Shown here one piece after another: positions 5,311 to 7,281 of a stretch of DNA of 7,281 bases (position 1 is the stretch's first letter; every line of letters starts with the position of its first letter). Under the pieces are notes generated by a model. That model searched no databases and had not been told where the DNA came from. It saw only the letters and a program-made list of their open reading frames with translations. This stretch comes from JADFUS01 sp036653215 (lineage in GTDB: Bacteria; Bacteroidota; Bacteroidia; Bacteroidales; Rikenellaceae), in assembly GCA_036653215.1 (NCBI GenBank), contig JAVVUK010000080.1, positions 1 to 7,281 of the forward strand. The letters are read 5' to 3'. The position numbers and the translations under genes are program-made.

Positions 5311-7281
5311 GCTCTGTTTTTAGTCCTAATTTAAATAGTAGTGCATCGGCAAGTGGAGCACGTCCTCTAAATTTGACGTATAGATCCATCGCATCTTCCA
5401 TATCTCCTTGAGAGAGTATCTCTTGGCGAAACAGATTTGCTGTTTCTTTGTCCATAACTCCCTTTTCTTGAAATAAAGAATAGGCATCTGCCTCTAATGT
5501 CTCTGCCCACTTATAACTATAATAACCTGCCGAGTATCCTCCTGAAAATATGTGTGTGAAGGCGGTAGATAGGCAAGTGTCTTGTTGTGGAGTGAAAAGC
5601 CTACATTTTGAAGATGAGACGCTTTCCATTTCCTTAACACTAACGGTAAGAGGTTCTTCAATAGTGTGCCACCCCATATCTACATATCCGAAAGATAGTT
5701 GACGCACGCTTTGGTAGCCGCTTAGAAAGTTACGTGAAGCGATTATCTTATCAACAAGCTCTGCCGGCATCACATTTCCATTTTTATGATGAATAGCAAA
5801 ACGACTTAGGAAAGTGCTTTCTAAAGCCCAATTTTCCATTATCTGTGATGGTAGCTCCACGAAGTCTCTTGCAACATTAGTACCCGAAATGGAAGGCATA
5901 TTTCCAATTGAGAAAATGCCGTGTAGAGCGTGTCCCATTTCATGGAAAATGGTCGTCACTTCGTTAAAGGTCAACAGAGATGGTTCTTTGGCTGTAGGCT
6001 TGGTGAAGTTGCATACCACAGAAATAAGAGGTATGTTTTCTTTTGTGCGATCACGGAAAGAGGTCATCCATGCACCGCCGCTCTTGCTCTCACGAGGGAA
6101 GAAGTCTAAATATAAGATAGCGATAAGATTGTCTTTATCCCAAACTTGATATACCTCTACATCATCGTGATATTTTTCTATTTCAGGGTCATATTTAAAT
6201 GTTATTCCATAAAGTTCCTCAATTATCGAAAACAGCCCTTTCACGACGTTATCTAATTGGAAATAAGGCTTTAACATCTCTTCTGATAAAGAGAAATGCT
6301 CCTCTTTATACTTCTCGCTATAAAAGGAGAAGTCCCATGCCTCAAGTCTTCCTTTATGTCCTAAAGTGGCGGCAAATTCAGATATATCGTCTATCTCATG
6401 TTGTGCTGCTGTAAGTGAATATTTTAATAGGTAGTCAAGAAAATTCATTACCGTAAGGCTGTCTTTAGCCATATTCTCCTCTAACACATATTCGGCATAA
6501 CTTTTATAACCCAATATGTTAGCCATCTCTAAACGAAGATTTACAATGTTTTGTATGGCTTCTTGATTATCGTTTTCGTCTCTTTTAAAACAACGACTGT
6601 TATATGCGCTCCAAATGGTATGTCGCAGTTCCCTGTTAGTCGAATATTTAAGAAATGGCATAAAGCTTTGTGCTTGAAGTGTTATTACCCAACCTTCTAA
6701 TCCTCGTGTTTCTGCCTCTTGCTTTGCCGAGTCGATAGCCATGTTAGTAAGACCTTCAAGTTGAGCTTGGTCTGTGAGATGAAGGATGTAGTCGTTTGTC
6801 GCAGCAAGCACCCTTTGAGTAAACATCTCTGTGAGGGTTGATAGTTCTTCTGTGACTTCCCTATATCGTGAACTGGCAGGTTCTTTTAAGTTAGCTCCTC
6901 CACGTACAAAGCCCTCATAGCTCCTTTGTGTAAGTCGTTTTTGTTCTTTTGTTAAAGAATTCCTATTTTTATAAACTTCACTAATACGAGAAAAAAGATC
7001 GCTATTTAGTGATATGTCGTTAGATAGCGAGGCGAGCATGGGGGCAACCTCCATCATTGTGCTTTGTATCTTAGGCGATGTATGTGCGTGGTTGAGGTTA
7101 AACAAAATCGCAGCTACATTATCTAAAGGTATAGTGGCATATTCTAATGCCTCAACGGTATTTTGATATGTGGCGACATCTTTATTTGTCGCAATGGTAT
7201 CTATCTCCTCTTTCGCTTTAGTAATAAGTTCTTTTATGGCAGGAAGAAAATCGTCAGCCTTAATTTTACTAAAAGGAGGAG
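5300..7281 (-). CDS. dcp: M3-family zinc metallopeptidase, Dcp-like, N-terminus beyond window edge
   Basis: Partial gene with 659 codons visible. The reading frame is open to the right edge and its first codons (PPFSKIKADDFLPAI) match the usual early part of M3 peptidases, so the true start lies perhaps 10-40 residues upstream. An ATG-type start inside the visible part would remove conserved sequence. The zinc site is HEMGH (codons 5944 to 5930), followed 25 residues later by the expected third ligand Glu (5857-5855) in DFVELPSQ, as in thimet oligopeptidase. SGTNVARDFVELPSQIMENW and GYSAGYYSYKWAETLEADAY resemble peptidyl-dipeptidase Dcp more than oligopeptidase A. Dcp enzymes remove C-terminal dipeptides from peptides, and family members are about 680-710 residues. 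Whether this one is cytoplasmic or exported cannot be told without the N-terminus. It is the first visible gene of a run of overlapping genes, and its stop overlaps the start of the small FKBP lipoprotein by 11 bases. Confidence 0.93.
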   Translation of the reverse strand, partial: PPFSKIKADDFLPAIKELITKAKEEIDTIATNKDVATYQNTVEALEYATIPLDNVAAILFNLNHAHTSPKIQSTMMEVAPMLASLSNDISLNSDLFSRISEVYKNRNSLTKEQKRLTQRSYEGFVRGGANLKEPASSRYREVTEELSTLTEMFTQRVLAATNDYILHLTDQAQLEGLTNMAIDSAKQEAETRGLEGWVITLQAQSFMPFLKYSTNRELRHTIWSAYNSRCFKRDENDNQEAIQNIVNLRLEMANILGYKSYAEYVLEENMAKDSLTVMNFLDYLLKYSLTAAQHEIDDISEFAATLGHKGRLEAWDFSFYSEKYKEEHFSLSEEMLKPYFQLDNVVKGLFSIIEELYGITFKYDPEIEKYHDDVEVYQVWDKDNLIAILYLDFFPRESKSGGAWMTSFRDRTKENIPLISVVCNFTKPTAKEPSLLTFNEVTTIFHEMGHALHGIFSIGNMPSISGTNVARDFVELPSQIMENWALESTFLSRFAIHHKNGNVMPAELVDKIIASRNFLSGYQSVRQLSFGYVDMGWHTIEEPLTVSVKEMESVSSSKCRLFTPQQDTCLSTAFTHIFSGGYSAGYYSYKWAETLEADAYSLFQEKGVMDKETANLFRQEILSQGDMEDAMDLYVKFRGRAPLADALLFKLGLKTEHDA

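Noticed and set aside
5300..7105. M3 peptidase taken as a 601-residue protein starting near 7105
   Set aside because: The frame continues upstream to the window edge with conserved family sequence (PPFSKIKADDF), so the codon near 7105 is internal.
1..7281. CRISPR array, insertion sequence, or defence or toxin-antitoxin module
   Set aside because: No repeat series, transposase, terminal inverted repeats or small toxin-antitoxin gene pair could be found on either strand.

Overview
This window looks like ordinary chromosome from a member of the Bacteroidota, most likely the Bacteroidales. The evidence is a GldE-type protein, two FKBP-fold lipoproteins, a Bacteroidota-style histidine kinase with an HQLGSP box, and two promoters of the Bacteroidota form (TTG, 20-bp spacer, TAnnTTTG). 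The DNA is AT-rich, and the stop codons I checked (five of the six protein genes; the gldE stop lies outside the window) are all TAA. Every gene I can support lies on the minus strand, so transcription runs from high to low coordinates.

In order of transcription, the right part (7281 to 3005) is a tightly packed run of four genes. It starts with an M3-family zinc peptidase of Dcp type, whose N-terminus lies beyond the right edge. Next come a short single-domain FKBP-fold lipoprotein, a longer two-domain FKBP-fold lipoprotein, and an RsmI-like SAM-dependent methyltransferase. Consecutive genes overlap by 11, 11 and 8 bases, so the four are probably cotranscribed and translationally coupled. 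The middle part (2968 to 1158) holds a DUF975-type membrane protein followed after 8 bases by a membrane sensor histidine kinase with no response regulator beside it. They may continue the same transcript or start from a weak promoter at about 2990-3018.

The left part holds a tRNA-Gln (UUG) gene at 1019-1089 with its own near-consensus promoter and an intrinsic terminator. It is followed by gldE, a CNNM/CBS-domain membrane protein that runs off the left edge. The gldE promoter is embedded in the tRNA terminator, and the best start for gldE is a TTG codon.

I see no mobile element, CRISPR array, phage gene, defence gene or sign of recent transfer. The points most worth a second look are the loss of the expected CNNM motifs in the GldE membrane domain, the promoter-in-terminator arrangement, and the chain of overlapping genes in which only one of three FKBP folds keeps the usual active-site residues. 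None of these amounts to a clear new system.
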